DNA from: Viscum album
Lineage: Eukaryota; Streptophyta; Magnoliopsida; Santalales; Viscaceae
Assembly: GCA_963277665.1 (NCBI GenBank)
Contig: OY728152.1
Location: 1,189,546,357-1,189,610,356, forward strand
Direction of reading: 5' to 3'
Length of the DNA stretch: 64,000 nucleotides
Numbering within the stretch: the first letter of the stretch is position 1; each line of letters starts with the position of its first letter. This document shows, in pieces, positions 23,705-35,623 of this stretch. The position numbers and the translations under genes were made by a program. The notes under the pieces are model-generated. The model was given only the letters and a program-made list of their open reading frames with translations, ran no database searches and was not told the DNA's origin.

Positions 23705-25080
23705 ATTTTGTCCTTAAAATTACTAGAATGTTACCTCATAAAAAGATTTGGGTAGTTATTCATCATAAGCTTCTTAGGCTCCCATGTTGCCTCTTAGATT
23801 TTATGATTTTTCCAAAGTACCTTTACCATCCGAGTCATCTAATTCCTCAACACTTGTTCTTTCGTGTCTAGAATATGGATAGTCTCTTCACGGTATGATA
23901 AGTCAGGTTCCAATTCTATACCTTCAAAAGTGAGGACATGTGATGGGTCTAGCATGTACTTTCTCAATAATGGAACATGGAACACATTGTGTATCTTAAA
24001 AAGGCTATGTGTCATTGCCAAACGATAATCCATAGCTCCATATATCTTCAGAATTTCAAAAATAGTAATGTACCTGGGGATCAGTTTTCCTTTCTTCCCA
24101 AATCTTATTAAACCCTTCTATGGAGATACTTTCAAGAAAATGTGATCTCCCACTTGAAATTCCAAATTCTTCCTTCAATTATCAGTATAGAATTTTTCCT
24201 ACTTTGAGATGATTTGATATGGGTTTGAATAGTCTTTACCTTCTCCATTGTTTTCTCCACAATCTCTGGGTCACAAGCTTCCTTTCACCAACTTCATCCC
24301 AATATGTTTATGTACGACATCACTTTCCATACAATGCTTCATATGGTGTCATTTCAATACTAGAATGGAAACTATTATTATACAAAAACTCTTCCAAATG
24401 TAAATAATGATCCAAAAAATCAAGTGATCACAACCTCAACATATCTTCAAAAGTTTGGATCATTCTTTCTAACTTCCCATTAGTTTGAGGGTGATAAACA
24501 GTACTCAATTAAATCTCAGTATCCAAATATTTCTAAAGACTTCTCTAGAATTTCGATGTAAATCTTGGATCATGATCATATACTATTGAGATAGGTGCTC
24601 CATGAAGTCTTACAACTTCATTAATATAGATCTTTGCATGGAGCTCCAGTGGAAAATCCTCTCTTATAGTGAGGAAATGTGCAGATTTGGTAAGTCAATC
24701 AACAATTACACATATTGGATCATTATTTCTTGGAGTTTTGGGTAATCCAGTGAAAAAATCCACGGTGATTTAATCCCATTTCCATGTAGGAATAGGATGA
24801 TGTTGCATGACTCCCCTAGGATGTTGTCTTTCAGCCTTCACCTATTAAAATACTAAACATTTTGATACATAATCATCAATTTCCCTCTTTATTTTATACC
24901 ACCAGAAATGTTCTTTCAAATATCTATACATCTTAGTGCTACCATGATGTATAGATAAATTTTAATTATGGACATCATCCAATAAAAATCTTTTTAACTC
25001 AGGTATGTGGTAACACACATCCTCTTTCTAAATTTCAGAATTTCATCCTCATACACGAATTTTACCAACTTCCCATCATT
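23705..25080 (-). pseudogene. Ty3/gypsy integrase remnant with chromovirus-like C-terminus (AB)
   Basis: Read from 25080 down, the translation shows a zinc-binding start (IHHGSTKMYRYL near 24950), the core (KWDxITVDFFTGLPKT near 24770 with Gln replaced by a stop; DHDPRFTSKF near 24560; STVYHPQTNGKLERM near 24500), and the C-terminal domain. The last contains SLFKIHNVFHVPLLRKYM and ILDTKEQVLRN (open at 24033-23839), then VKVLWKNHKI and EATWEP near 23770. The EATWE segment is where chromovirus integrases carry their chromodomain or its remnant. Stops in Arg, Gln and Glu codons show it is dead. This enzyme would have inserted element cDNA. Confidence 0.85.
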
Positions 25081-25279
25081 CATAGCATAAATTTTCTTCT
25101 GAAGATTCTTGTCATCAGGATGATAACTTTTAATCCTTTATAATAAATATGGTTGGGAAACCAATTGAAAAAGTAATAATTATTCACCTTCTTTTATAAT
25201 TTACATATCCATATTTACTAGATCCATGAACACATGATCCCTTTCAACCTTTATTTTTTTTAGAACTCCAAGATCCTTC

Positions 25280-25720
25280 CTTCTCAATGCATCTACCACC
25301 CTATTTTCCTTCCCTAGGTGGTAATGTATGGAACAATCATAATATTTAAGCAACTTGAGCCATTATCTTTGCCTCATGTTGAGTTCTTTCTGTGAGAAGA
25401 TATATTTGAAACTCTTGTTATATGTATATATCTCACATATTTCACCATATAGATAGTGTCTCCATATCTTCACAGAAAATATTATAGCTGCTAAATCAAG
25501 ATCATGAGTTAGATAGTTCTGTTCATGGGTTTTTAACTACCTTGATACATAATAAATAACTTTATCATTCTGCATAAGGAAACAGCCAAGTACTTTTATT
25601 TATGCATCACTATAGATCACAAATCTACCATTTCCGGATGGTAGAGTCAATATTAGATAATTCACTAACCTTTTCTTCAATTATTCAAAATATTCTTTGC
25701 ATTCTTTTGTCTATAGAAAC
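25280..25720 (-). pseudogene. Ty3/gypsy RNase H remnant (AB)
   Basis: Landmarks on the minus strand are GRFVIYSDA near 25630, LGCFLMQNDKVIYYVSR near 25590, YLTHDLDLAAIIFSVKIWRHYL near 25520, and LNMRQRxWLKLLKYYDCSIHYHLGK near 25380 followed by VVDALRRK. This is the standard gypsy order between RT and integrase. Several stops are present. RNase H would have removed genomic RNA during cDNA synthesis. Confidence 0.85.
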
Positions 25721-25879
25721 TTAACCCCTTTACATATAATCTTGGTTTAGAGGTTATCTAATCAGGTGAAGTTATGAATTAAATGATGATAATAACCTAC
25801 TAAACTAATAAAACTATGTACCTTGGCTATGTTCGTTGGTGTAGGTCATTCCTGAAATTCATTTGTCTTCGTAAGATCA

Positions 25880-26450
25880 ACTAAGATTCCTTCCTAAGAG
25901 AAAATATAGACAACAAAAGAAACTGATTGTTTCCAAAATTCACACTTATTAAACTTTCAAGTCGTCAATGTATTCCTAGAAAACTCTATTCATTAGATCC
26001 ATGAAAATTGAGGGTGCATTAGTCAGACCAAAAGGCATTACTGTAAACTCATAATGCCCATACCTAGTTTGAAAAACTATCTTTGGAATATCTTTTTTTT
26101 TCACATGAAACTAGTGATATCCAGATCAAAGGTCAATCTCTGAAAAATATTAGGCTTTATGAAGTTGATCAAATAAATCGTCAATGTGAGGAAGAGGATA
26201 CTTGTTCTTTATTATAATATCATTGATCTTTCTTTAGTCAATGTGCAGCCTCATAGATCCATATTTCTTCTTGAAAAATAGAATAGGGGCTCCCCATGGA
26301 GAAACACTAGGGTTGATAAATCCATTATCACTCAATTCCTATAGTTGTTTCTTCATCACTACTATTTCTACTACATCCATCCTATAAGGAGTCATTGATA
26401 TAGGTCTTGAACCTGGAATTAAATCAATAGAAAACTCAATTTACCACTCT
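25880..26450 (-). pseudogene. Ty3/gypsy reverse transcriptase remnant (AB)
   Basis: Reading down from 26450: [11 protein letters not shown] near 26400, [21 protein letters not shown] near 26300, NKYPLPHIDDLFDQL near 26200, YFSEIDL followed by SGYH near 26120 with Arg and Gln codons turned to stops, and [16 protein letters not shown] near 26050. The active-site box, normally FIDD or YIDD, reads EYIDDL near 25960. At least five in-frame stops disable it. Confidence 0.88.
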
Positions 26451-26799
26451 ATAGGGTGTCCAAGTAAATCCTATGGAAATAAATCAATGTATTCTTACAA
26501 AATAGTTACATACTCAATTTGAACATTTCTTTCCTTACCCATAGATATTGTATTCTCTTACTATCCAAGAATTTAATTCAGTAGAGCTACCAGGGGTGGA
26601 TCTAGATAAGAATCGGATGGTGAGGTTTCTTCTCTAAAGATAAGGGACTATACATCATTCTAAAAAATCATAACTTCCTTCTTCTTGTAATAGATCTTCA
26701 CAAAATAATTTTAAATCCAATTTATACTGAGAATTATATCAAATTCAATCATGGGTATGATGACAAGGTCAAAAACTAAAGCATGTTTGTGTGACATAA

Positions 26800-28002
26800 G
26801 GGGGGATAATTGACACATCTTTGTTTCAATGATACTTCCCTTAGGAGTTTTGACTGAAAAATCCTTTATTAAATCAAATTGTAAGTGTCTAATTTTCTTG
26901 GAAAAATGAGAAGATATGAAAGAATGTGATGATCTAGAATCAAATAAAGTATTTTCTAAGTTTTAAGAAATTATTAAAGTACCTCCCAACGCATCGTTAG
27001 GAACTTCAACCTTAGCAGTTGTGACTACATAAGTTTGGCCCTTCTCCCTTGGATTTCTTTGGGGGATGTTTACTTGATGCTTAGGAAATTTGTGTGCATA
27101 ATTTCCCATCACTTTACAATTATATCATTGAACATTGGAAGCTTTTTTCTTTCCCTTGAAATCACGAGAATGATGGCCTTTTTCTCCACACTTGTAACAA
27201 ACACTCATTCCCTTCAGGAAAGTACTAGGGTGTTTCTTCCCATAATTACTATAGGTTGGAAAGTCAACTCTTCCCTTATTCCCTATTTCCTTATTTCCTT
27301 TTACAGAGTGTTCAGAAGCTCTCTTATTCTCTTTCTTTACTTTGAAGACTTGTGACTTAGAGAATTATGTTTCTGTCTTGATGGCGCATGAGACTATATC
27401 TTCATATGATGAGAATTTTTGAGAGACAAGTGCCCTTTGGAGGAATGGTTTTAAACCATCAATGAATCGATCAATCTTGCTCCATGGATTATGTATATAG
27501 TCTTTAGCATGCCTTTAAAGCCTTGTAAAGCTGTCTTCATACTTGGAAACTTTATCATCCTCCTTCAACCTCAGATTCAAGAATTTTCTTTCCATATCTA
27601 CTCATTATTCATGGGTAAATTATTTTTATAGGAAAATTTCCTTAAAATACCTCCATTACATATCTTCAATATCTACCTCCTCTTTTGTGTTTTGAATCAA
27701 TGACCACCATTTATTAGCATATCTTGATAGACGATACACTACCATTAAAACCTTCTCCCTTTTTTTCTTCCCAAAGCAAGAAATATCTTCTCTAAGGAGC
27801 TTGTCCATTGCTCTACTAAGAATGGGTTTGTATTCTCATTAAATGATGGAGTTTGTTTTCACATAAATCATTCTAACATTGATCCTCCACATTGTGGATC
27901 AGGATGCTCCATACGAGTAAGGTTCTTGTTCATATCCTGAGTCGGTTGTCCTAGTATAGTTATAAGTTTCTTATCACCAGTCATAGTAGCATTATCCTTC
28001 AT
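26800..28002 (-). pseudogene. Ty3/gypsy gag and protease remnant (AB)
   Basis: A plausible gag start is the ATG at 28002 (MKDNAT…). A segment like the usual gag start of these elements, MEHPDPQCGGS, follows near 27900. The zinc knuckle near 27200-27150 reads CYKCGEKGHHSRDF, so the last Cys of the CCHC box is now Phe. The protease region follows near 26930, with LFDSRSSHSFIS; the catalytic DSG is now DSR. A plus-strand frame at 27035-27355 is a shadow. Stops are frequent throughout. Confidence 0.75.
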
Positions 28003-28553
28003 AGGAGGTAAATCTCTGCATGGGATATGCAAGTTAACTCAATTTCCATTCCTTCCACTAGGAACCCTTTCTAAATAATGGTATATATTATATTACATCA
28101 TGAATCATAATTTATAATATCAATTAGAAAAATACTTAATATAAATTGAAATCTTGTTCATAGATAATCTAATAATCATAAACATGGTTTCTTTGAGGAA
28201 AATTTTTCTTTTAAATACTTCAATATTTATTTTAATGAAAATGTGAATTATCCTAAGAATACCTCCTAGGATTGTCAAACTAGGTGCGCAGTAAGGCTCT
28301 TTGTTGTGTACCAGGTTACCTCAAGTCAAGCCCAGAACACCTTTTCGGAGTTGTTACTCCTAGGTACATATGTGCTAGAACCATGTCCACTTGTAGTATC
28401 CAGATAAGGATTTATTTCTAATAATATCCAAATAATATTTTCCTTACTAAAATTTTATGATGTTCTTGTATGCTTATCCTCAAATTCTACCTTATGGATT
28501 TGTTCCCTAATCTACATTTTCTATATCTAGTTTATAAGTTTTATACTAAACTT

Positions 28554-28565
28554 CCTCTAATACCA
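28554..28565 (-). promoter_or_regulatory. Primer binding site of AB (tRNA-iMet type)
   Basis: On the minus strand TGGTATTAGAGG, close to the initiator-Met-tRNA complement TGGTATCAGAGC, lies two bases inside LTR B. Confidence 0.8.
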
Positions 28566-30803
28566 ACTATAAATACCCAACCCCAATTGCCCAAAGTCAG
28601 TGCCTTATTTTATTACATTGTAATATTAAAAAGGAATACATATCCCAAAGGGCCAAATAGTTTAATAGTTTTGGAAAACAAGATACATACATAAGTTCAA
28701 CATTACAACTTGAAATGAAATTCAACATAAAAAATTTCATTGAAATCATCTAAAACTCCTAGATTATCCCTTCAATTCATTCATAATATAATTCTTTGCA
28801 TCCTAGGGAAAATAAAACATAAGAAATGGGTGATCTTAGATGTTCATTAATGGTAATTAATACAACGGAAGTAATCATAAACATAAACACTAGGCATGGT
28901 GAGAAACTAAAAACACATGCCTTTAAACATATACTTGAGCATAATATGACATGAATAAAAGATGAATGAATAATTCCATAATAAAACATAACCATGTATA
29001 TTCTACTATTCAAATAATTACATGGATTATCACTTACTTGTTTTATAATGATGGAATGCATAATGCGGGACTTCATAACCATTCTATCAAGGCCTCATGC
29101 CAAGACCATACATAAATGGGTAAAAACCCAAACTAGTTTGTCTCATGAGACCTAAAGATGAATCAAGGGGATATATAGGGCCCCACCTAATACTTACTTA
29201 GTTCAATTCATTCGTCATATGAAAGGGGTGAAACATAAAAAACATATAAATTCATATTAAAACTAACATATGAAATGTAAATCAATTTCCCTGATCATTA
29301 AACATAACACTAACCATTCGAAGTAATTTGGTGAATGGTTTCAAGATATAGAAACCATTTGATAAAACATGGTAGATGATATCATAAAATATTTATCCCA
29401 ATTAAACATATGAATCAACAAGAGTGTTGAAATAGATGAAAATACTCTTGTAAAATCATTATATAATTCTTGATAGAAATGATCTTTAACTTTGAAAAAA
29501 AAAGTTCTTTTGGAAAAATATTTGTATTAAACCATAAGTTAATTAAGGAAATTTTTTAATAATAAAATCAATTATTTTATAAAAATAATGGTTCCTTAAA
29601 ACAAATTATATATTCTAGTTGAAAATAGGTAAGAATTCGAAAAGTTCTTTTGAAATGGGCTTGTTTATCGGGAAGAATTTTTGAAAGATCCTTTTAAAAC
29701 ATGTAACTACCCATAAAGTAAAGAAGGATTATTATTGGTACACATAAATAGAACATTAAAATAGAATTTAGGAAGATTATATAATAATAAATAATAATTT
29801 CATTAAGGTAAGTAGAGAATAAGGGTAACCCAAATGAAAATGGAGGTTCGGGTAAAAAACTCTTACCTTATGTATGAATGTGTTTTTCACTTGACCTTAA
29901 GGTCCAAGAATATGAAATTATAACCATTAATAATTTAATTAATAAAATATTATACACGTATATAATTTATTATAATTTTATTAAGTTCATTCATGTCCTT
30001 TTTATAAGTTATAATATTGAATTCTTTCGTTCTGGAGTGTTCGTTTCTTGATATTCATGATCAGTTTTCTTGATTATAAGTATGGAAGATCATGTGGAAT
30101 GAATATAATTTTCCAAGATTTAATTTATATATTATTAATTAACATAAATAATTGTAAATGGTTATATATATCATTTTTTTAATTTTATGAGAATGAATTA
30201 TTAGATAACTCATTTAGTGATAATCGTTTAGATTTTTACGGCGGTTTTTCTATCACAACAAACTAGTTTTGTTCTATTATTTAGTATCAGTTAAAAATGA
30301 TGGTTCCAGAATCATTAAATAAGATATAATAAATATTTTAGAATCTATTTCAACCATAAAAATGGTTTCATGACCTGCCTTTAAAGATAAATTGAAGAAC
30401 AAAGTTTCGTCATCCACAAAGGTTGTAAATTGGCACCTCTTGGATGATAATTTCGTTTTAAAAATAAAAGAGATAGATTAAGGATATTTAGGATGTATCT
30501 TACATTAACATGATATAATTATAGTATATATATGATACTAGAGTTATCATGATCATTTTTATAGAGGGGTGATGAGATAATAATAAATAAATAAGGAACT
30601 TGAAAAGAAAATAAAAGAAAATGGAAGAGGATTTTACCTCTTGGATACTCTTCCTTGAGAATATCCTTAAAGGGGTTGATTTTGGTATTTTTTAAAGACC
30701 AAGAGATCTTGGTTGTGGGTAGAGGCTAGATAATAGTGTTTAGGAAGAACTTTGACAAGCTTAAAGGCTTAGAGAAGTGAGGAAAAGAGGGAGTGAGGGG
30801 TGG

Positions 30804-30811
30804 TTTTTATA
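30804..30811 (-). promoter_or_regulatory. TATA box of LTR B
   Basis: TATAAAAA on the minus strand, at the same place as in LTRs A and C. The CACTA-2 insertion point is 26 bases upstream. Confidence 0.55.
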
Positions 30812-30839
30812 GTGGATGAGAGGGGTAATTTTTGAATAT

Positions 30840-31240
30840 CATTACTGGAAAATTGCCCTATACCTATGGTTTAAACTGTGGGTGTAGCCCATGAAATTGT
30901 GGGAATATCCAATTACCAACGTTTCATGAACCATGGGCTCCCATGGTGTCAAAATTTTCCTATACCCTTGGTTTTCATGAAACCGTGGGTATAGCCTGCT
31001 GGAAATTTCATTATACCCATGGTTTACTTAAACCGTGGGTATATATCTATTATCAGGGTTGTGAAAAGTATGGGAAAATATTTTTATAGAAATATAACAA
31101 AATCAGGGTTTAATGAACTATGGGTATAGGTGATTTCGAGAATAGCATAATACCCACATTTTTCTTAAACCGTGGGTATAAATTTTTTCCAAAATATATC
31201 TATTCCAACAGTTCAATGAACTATGGGTATAGGTGTTTCC
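30840..31240. repeat. 3' terminal and subterminal repeats of CACTA-2
   Basis: At least eight copies, in both orientations, of a motif close to AAACCGTGGGTATAG or CTATACCCATGGTTT. Such clustered subterminal motifs are where CACTA element-encoded proteins bind in En/Spm. A 62-codon frame (31118-31306, minus) is incidental. Confidence 0.85.
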
Positions 31241-31897
31241 CCTAGGTAGTAGAAGGTACTGGCCTTTTTTATTTTTCCTGCATCCAACTACTTCCCACCT
31301 TCCCACTTCCAGCTTCCTGCCATCTTTCAGACCACAAAATAGAAGTAGTTACACACAATACAGACCAGGAAGAAATGAAAAAAAATCATTTGTTTTCTAT
31401 GACCAACTCTTTTGATTGATTTCATAAAAATTTGTTTTATTTTGATTGATTTTATGAAAAAACAAATCAGTTTTTTTCTATTAACAACTCTTTTATCAAA
31501 CATAGCTATGAAAAAGAATTAAATATTACTGTCAAGTTTCACTACCTTTTGAATGGTGTCCATCTCATACTGAAAAACTTGGCTGAATTGACCTTCACTC
31601 ACCCCCTCTTCTCAATTAACAAACACTGTCCATTATGAATTCCAAAACTGCAGGTAACAATTCAATAGAAGGGGGAAGATCATTCACCTGTAAAATATGA
31701 TTCTATTGGGTTTAAAGCCACTATTTGATCTCTTAAAACCAGTCCATGGAAGTAAAAACCTGACCAGTTAATTCAAAACAACATTAAAATGATAAATAAA
31801 ACTGTAATAATTCAAAATAGCATCAAAATGATAAAAAAAGCACATAAAAACTAAAAAAACTAGATTTGTCATACCATTATGATGGATGGTCTAGAGT
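31241..31897 (+). other. CACTA-2 interior, no gene seen
   Basis: AT-rich unique sequence with a CT-rich patch (31270-31330). No coding signal. It ends with the TSD AGAGT of solo LTR C. Confidence 0.5.
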
Positions 31898-34800
31898 TGT
31901 AATGCCCCGACCCCAGCTACCCAGAGTCGGTGCATTACTTCGTAACATTGGCATGATCACAAAAGATCAAGTCTCGAAAGACCGATTAGTTTAGTAGCCT
32001 TGGAAACACTAGATACATTCATAAACGTTACATTACATCATAAAGTGAAAAACTACAATAAAAAAGTCTCCATAGTCCACACTCATATCCTCTTCTGACT
32101 ATCCCTGCAGGTCATTCATAAAATACTTCTTCACATCCTGGAAAATATTAAAACATTGAAAGGGGTGAGCTCAGATGCTCAGTAAGGATAACAATATAGC
32201 GGAAGCTTTCATAAATAAACTTAAACATTTAAGGCAATGTATAACTAAAACAAAAGCCTTTTAAACTTGATCTTCAACATAATATGGCAAAAGTAAAATG
32301 AGATAATGTCATTTACTTCTTCACATGGATATTCTACTGGTCGAATAATCACATGCAATATCAATAACCACTTTCATAATGATGGAATGCATAATGTCAG
32401 ACTATCATAACCACGTAGCCAAGGCCTCGTGTCAAGACCACATATAAGATTTTGTCAAGGCCTCGTGCCAAGACACTAGTTTGTCTCATGAGACCTGCCG
32501 ATGCATCGAGGAGCTGTAGCGGGCTCCACCCGTCACTTATTAAGTCCAATGCATTCCTCATGTGAATAGGTTTAAACATATCATAAACCATAACATAATT
32601 GTATCACATAAAACATGCATAAAGGAAACATAAAATTTCCACATTTCAATTACAAGATATCAATACAACACATTGATATAATAAAAACACTTTCAAAACC
32701 ATTTTCAATACCAAAATAAAAGAAAGTTAAAACTTTGTATTTATTTTTCATTTAAAAAGTCATGGCTTATAGAGGAAGCCGAAACACAAATAATGGTCAC
32801 GGTGGCGGAGAAAGTCGTTGTCGCCGAATACGTAAGACAACAACATTCCTTTTGTCGTTTAGTAAAACACTTTGTAAAAAAAGATTCCTTTTTGAATAAA
32901 AGTCAAAGTCAAAGGGGTTTATACACCGTATAAAAGAAAGTTGTGTATAAAACAAAATATGCCTCAATGAAAGGAGATTGAGACGAAGTTCATTACAAAG
33001 AACATTTTTTTAAATAAAGTAGGTCTATTATGTGTATTCACTATAAGTACACATAAATAAAGTACAAATACAAGATAGGACATAATAATATCATGACATA
33101 ATTTGAAAGTAGGAGATTAACCCAGAGAATGGAAATTGGGTTAAGAAATTCCCTTACCACATGTCCGAATTGACTCGATCGTTCTTTAAACTCCTGAATG
33201 ATAAACTAGAGTTAATTTATATTTGATTAAGAACATTTTTCATGTTCATTGTTCCTTTTATATCACTTATTACCATGTTCTGAACATTATGTAATTATTT
33301 ATGTTAATAACGGTCGTTTTGTCGATCTTTGGTACTTGAGTCAAAAATAAACTTCTTATAATTACAAGTTGTTCATTTGGTGAAATATCCATTATATCCA
33401 TAATTATATTCATGATATAGATATAATATATATCATATATATCCAGTATATATATTCATTTATAATATTACATAACATTTAGAGGTAAGAAATGAAATGC
33501 ACCGTTCATGGAGACGGTAAGCCGTACGTACGCATGAACGTTACTTTCATTTCTATTTAATATTTAATGGAATGAAATCATAATGATATAAAGGTATAAT
33601 ATAATTCCAGTATAATATATTGTATAATACCATTTCCTCCATCCTTTATACATCCCACATATGGTATTAACGATTCAAATCACTTTGAGGGGGCGGTAGT
33701 CCGCACTTCCTAAAATGAAAATATCGTGTTTAACCATAATGGAAATCATAAAGGTATGCCATAAATGAAAAATACAGAAGATTAAGTAAAAAATAAACAT
33801 ATTATATATCATATATAAATATAGTGACATCTTAATGGCCACCTTTGAAGGTGTTATATGAGTGTTGAACAATCATCGTTTCGTGAGGCAGAAATTCGTC
33901 ATCCACAGAAACAGTATTTTCTTTAACCATTAGATGTAGGTGTGTGTAAGTGTAGCTCGAATCCTTCTTATAAAAACATACTAGTATATTTATTATACTG
34001 TTGTTGTTACAAAATAAAGGAATAAAAGGAGTTTATGGGGTTGGAGAAGCAAAATAAAACAAAACAACATTAGAGAAGAGATTACCTTAAAATCGGGTAA
34101 CTTTTTTTTGATTTGAGCCAAAGGCTTCCTTGGGAAGAGTTCTGCCCAAAGTGAGGCTTCTAGTAGTAAGAGGGGGAATTTGGGAGAGTATTTGGGCAGA
34201 TTTTGGCCGAGCCAAATGGCTTGAAAGTGTGAATAAGGTGGGAATGGTGGGGGCCTTTTATAAGTGGAGAGGAGGGGCACTTTTGGAAAGTAATGAAATG
34301 TTATTTTATTATACAATGCTTTTCGGATTATAAAGGTCCCACACTTGTATAATTCGAGGCTAAGGTGATAAGGGTTCGAAATATACCCATCCAATAGTAT
34401 TTGGACAAGTGTAAGACTTGGAGTTTACATTATCTTTTCATTTTATTAAAATCGTTAATTAATGAGGTAATCACTGCATCATCATGGTGTCATAAATAAT
34501 TTAATTTATTTAATGTATAAAAATTATAAAAAAAATATCATGATGTAGGAAATATTTTTATTTTTCCAATTACTATTTATAGTCAAAAATATTACTTGTA
34601 TAACCCCATGTAAAAATTGTTTTAGTAAAACATTTCATGTTTGTGTCATTTTTTACTTTAACATTAAATAAAAGGTATTTATGTCATTTTCCAACTAAAG
34701 TGGCTCCATGGGGTCCCCAAGTTGACCCATGGATTTTATTGGTCGGCCATGGCACATCCAATGAGGGTAGGACATGTGTCAAGCTCATCTCATATTATTA

Positions 34801-35618
34801 AAACATTATTTTTACCTTAAACTACACTAATTACCTCTAATCGCGATTAAGAACTTAAAAGTTACTATTCACCAAAAATTATTTTAATCTCATTGAACCA
34901 CATTTTACTTCTTAATTACAACCATGTATGTCGGATTTTGAAATTCAAAACACAGAAGTGGTAAAATTTCATTTAAACGAAAAATCAGTTTTTATAAGTA
35001 CCACTTAGTGGTTTCACTATTCATCAAAAATTGAAGTTTTTCAGAAAAATCCCAAAAATTCACCCTAAGCTATATTTGATATTCCGATTTCAAAAATGAT
35101 GTCTATTTTACAAAATTCCAAACATATAAGTTTCATTAATTAATTTTATAATTAATTCCCGCTGTCATAACAAATAGCGTGTTTTTAAGAAACAATTTAT
35201 ATCAAAAGATTGACAATTGTTTATGTCCAATTTCAATGTTAAATTAATTCTAATGACCAACATTGGATAAAATGGTAAAAATATATTATAATTATACTTT
35301 AAAACCACTAAATAGTATAATTTATCACTATAAATTATTTTGACTAAAAAAGTTATTTTAAGTATTTTTCACTATTCATAAAAAATTGGAAGTTCTCAGA
35401 AAATTACAAAAAATTCAACTTAGGATAATTTTGATATTATGAATACAAAAATGAAGTCCATTTTGAAATATAAAATTTATATAATTTCAAAAAGTGGGTA
35501 TTACTATTCATAACGGCTACTTTGATTAGTTGTGGTGTGTTAGAACTCGAAGTTACGTACAATGCAAGCTATTGTATTATTGAATGAGAAGTGTATCGTG
35601 GAAGCTCGGGGTGTTACA
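31898..35618 (-). mobile_element. Solo LTR C (gypsy, AB-related family), 3721 bp
   Basis: It begins TGTAATGCCCCGACC and ends CTCGGGGTGTTACA, with an exact 5-bp TSD AGAGT (31893-31897 and 35619-35623). The first 130 bases align with the starts of LTRs A and B (AGAGTCGGTGC, GACCGATTAGTTTAGTAG, ACTAGATACATTCATAA), and the TATA box (34256-34263, minus strand) sits likewise. It keeps more CpG than A and B. With no internal region or second LTR it is a solo LTR left by LTR-LTR recombination. Overlapping frames at 33993-34394 (minus) and 34130-34333 (plus) lie across the promoter and are not genes. Confidence 0.88.
34256..34263 (-). promoter_or_regulatory. TATA box of solo LTR C
   Basis: TTATAAAA on the minus strand in the context CCACTTATAAAAGGCCCCC. 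Confidence 0.6.
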
Positions 35619-35623
35619 AGAGT

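Noticed and set aside
20824..29082. Conserved 101-codon minus frames in LTRs A (20824-21129) and B (28777-29082)
   Set aside because: They are similar only because the LTRs are copies. The frame is in non-coding LTR, without recognisable motifs and with many amino-acid changes.
33993..34394. 133-codon minus frame in solo LTR C, with an opposite 67-codon frame
   Set aside because: It spans the LTR's TATA box and transcription start, and LTRs A and B have no equivalent frame.
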